Below, piece after piece: positions 13,859 to 14,261 of a stretch of 14,261 nucleotides of DNA; positions within the stretch are counted from its first letter, which is position 1; each line of letters starts with the position of its first letter. The notes under the pieces were generated by a model. That model was not told the origin of the DNA, made no database searches, and was given only the letters and a program-made list of their open reading frames with translations. The stretch covers positions 1-14,261 of the forward strand of contig CAKQQU010000038.1 in the NCBI GenBank assembly GCA_934271085.1, written 5' to 3'. The position numbers were made by a program, and so were the translations under genes. Source of the DNA: an uncultured Bacillota bacterium (GTDB taxonomy: Bacteria; Bacillota; Dehalobacteriia; UBA4068).

Positions 13859-14261
13859 CTACCTCCTTAACTTGGGATCGAATGCATCTCGCAGACCGTC
13901 GCCCAGGAGATTGAACGCCAGAACGATCAGACAGATCATAGCAGAGGGGAAAACGAGCTTGTAAGGATAGCTCTGCAATCCTTCTCTGGCGGCATTGGCC
14001 AGGGAACCCAGGGAAGGCATGGGAGCCTGTACGCCCAGGCCCAGGAAGGAAAGATAGCTTTCGGTAAAAATAGCGGAAGGTATCTGCATAGCAGTGGCGA
14101 TAATGATAACGCTCATGCAGTTGGGCAGGATATGTTTGCGGATGATCCTGCCCGTACTGGCGCCCATGGATTTTGCTGCCAGCACATATTCGTTTTCCTT
14201 GATGCTGAGTATCTGTCCGCGTACCAGGCGGGCCATGCTGACCCAGTAGAGCAGGCCGAAC
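13859..14261 (-). CDS. oppC: Oligopeptide ABC transporter permease OppC/DppC type (5' truncated by window)
   Basis: The C-terminal 134 or so residues of an inner-membrane permease are present; the frame stays open to the right edge (FGLLYWVSMARLVRGQ), so the Met inside this stretch is not the start. The EAA loop that docks the ATPases is clear: EYVLAAKSMGASTGRIIRKH followed by ILPN. Membrane segments follow (CMSVIIIATAMQIPSAIF and LVFPSAMICLIVLAFNLLG), and the family ending GDGLRDAFDPKLRR is complete. The last codons (AGG AGG TAG) double as the ribosome site of oppD. oppB would be expected upstream, to the right of the window. Confidence 0.93.
   Translation of the reverse strand, partial: FGLLYWVSMARLVRGQILSIKENEYVLAAKSMGASTGRIIRKHILPNCMSVIIIATAMQIPSAIFTESYLSFLGLGVQAPMPSLGSLANAAREGLQSYPYKLVFPSAMICLIVLAFNLLGDGLRDAFDPKLRR

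Noticed and set aside
1..14261. CRISPR array, insertion sequence or prophage structural genes
   Set aside because: No spaced direct repeats, no transposase and no phage morphogenesis genes are seen; the only mobility gene is the serine recombinase.

Overview
The window reads as a chromosomal segment of a Bacillota (Firmicutes) bacterium of medium GC, most likely a spore-former in or near the Clostridia/Negativicutes. The grounds are strong AGGAGG-type ribosome sites, TTG starts, adjacent gyrB-gyrA, Gram-positive-type sigma-A promoters, a lipoprotein oligopeptide permease and a cotJC (spore coat / Mn-catalase family) sequence. Genus cannot be fixed from sequence alone.

Layout. 1-177 is the end of an unrecognised gene; a two-way terminator separates it from a converging minus-strand pair, folD plus a YkgJ-type cysteine-cluster gene (TAATG junction). 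A divergent AT-rich promoter region at 1800-2008 leads to gyrB-gyrA on the plus strand, both starting with TTG. 6421-6806 holds no gene but has terminators and a candidate structured RNA. Next on the minus strand come an XRE/zinc-ribbon regulator, a cotJC gene missing its 5' end, and a large serine recombinase whose last codons lie inside the cotJC sequence. A small acidic ORF diverges from the recombinase across a symmetric 9-bp inverted repeat. From 9765 to the right edge is a minus-strand oligopeptide ABC transporter read as oppC (partial), oppD, oppF, then oppA from its own consensus promoter.

Most notable points. (1) cotJC appears to be interrupted by a serine-recombinase element, as sigK is by skin in other spore-formers; the inverted repeat between the recombinase and the small ORF reads on both strands as a sigma-E-like promoter, which would fit developmental excision. 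The other end of the element is not in the window. (2) The OppA-like lipoprotein is apparently circularly permuted: the roughly 70 residues that normally end the family sit directly after the signal peptide, and the protein stops where they would have begun. (3) FolD has Leu and Phe at the positions of the cyclohydrolase Lys and Gln, suggesting a dehydrogenase-only enzyme.

How genes cooperate. GyrB/GyrA form the A2B2 DNA gyrase. FolD supplies one-carbon folate chemistry. OppA/C/D/F (with OppB presumably just right of the window) form a peptide importer. The recombinase, the small ORF and cotJC form a possible gene-rearrangement module; whether opp is cargo inside it cannot be decided here.
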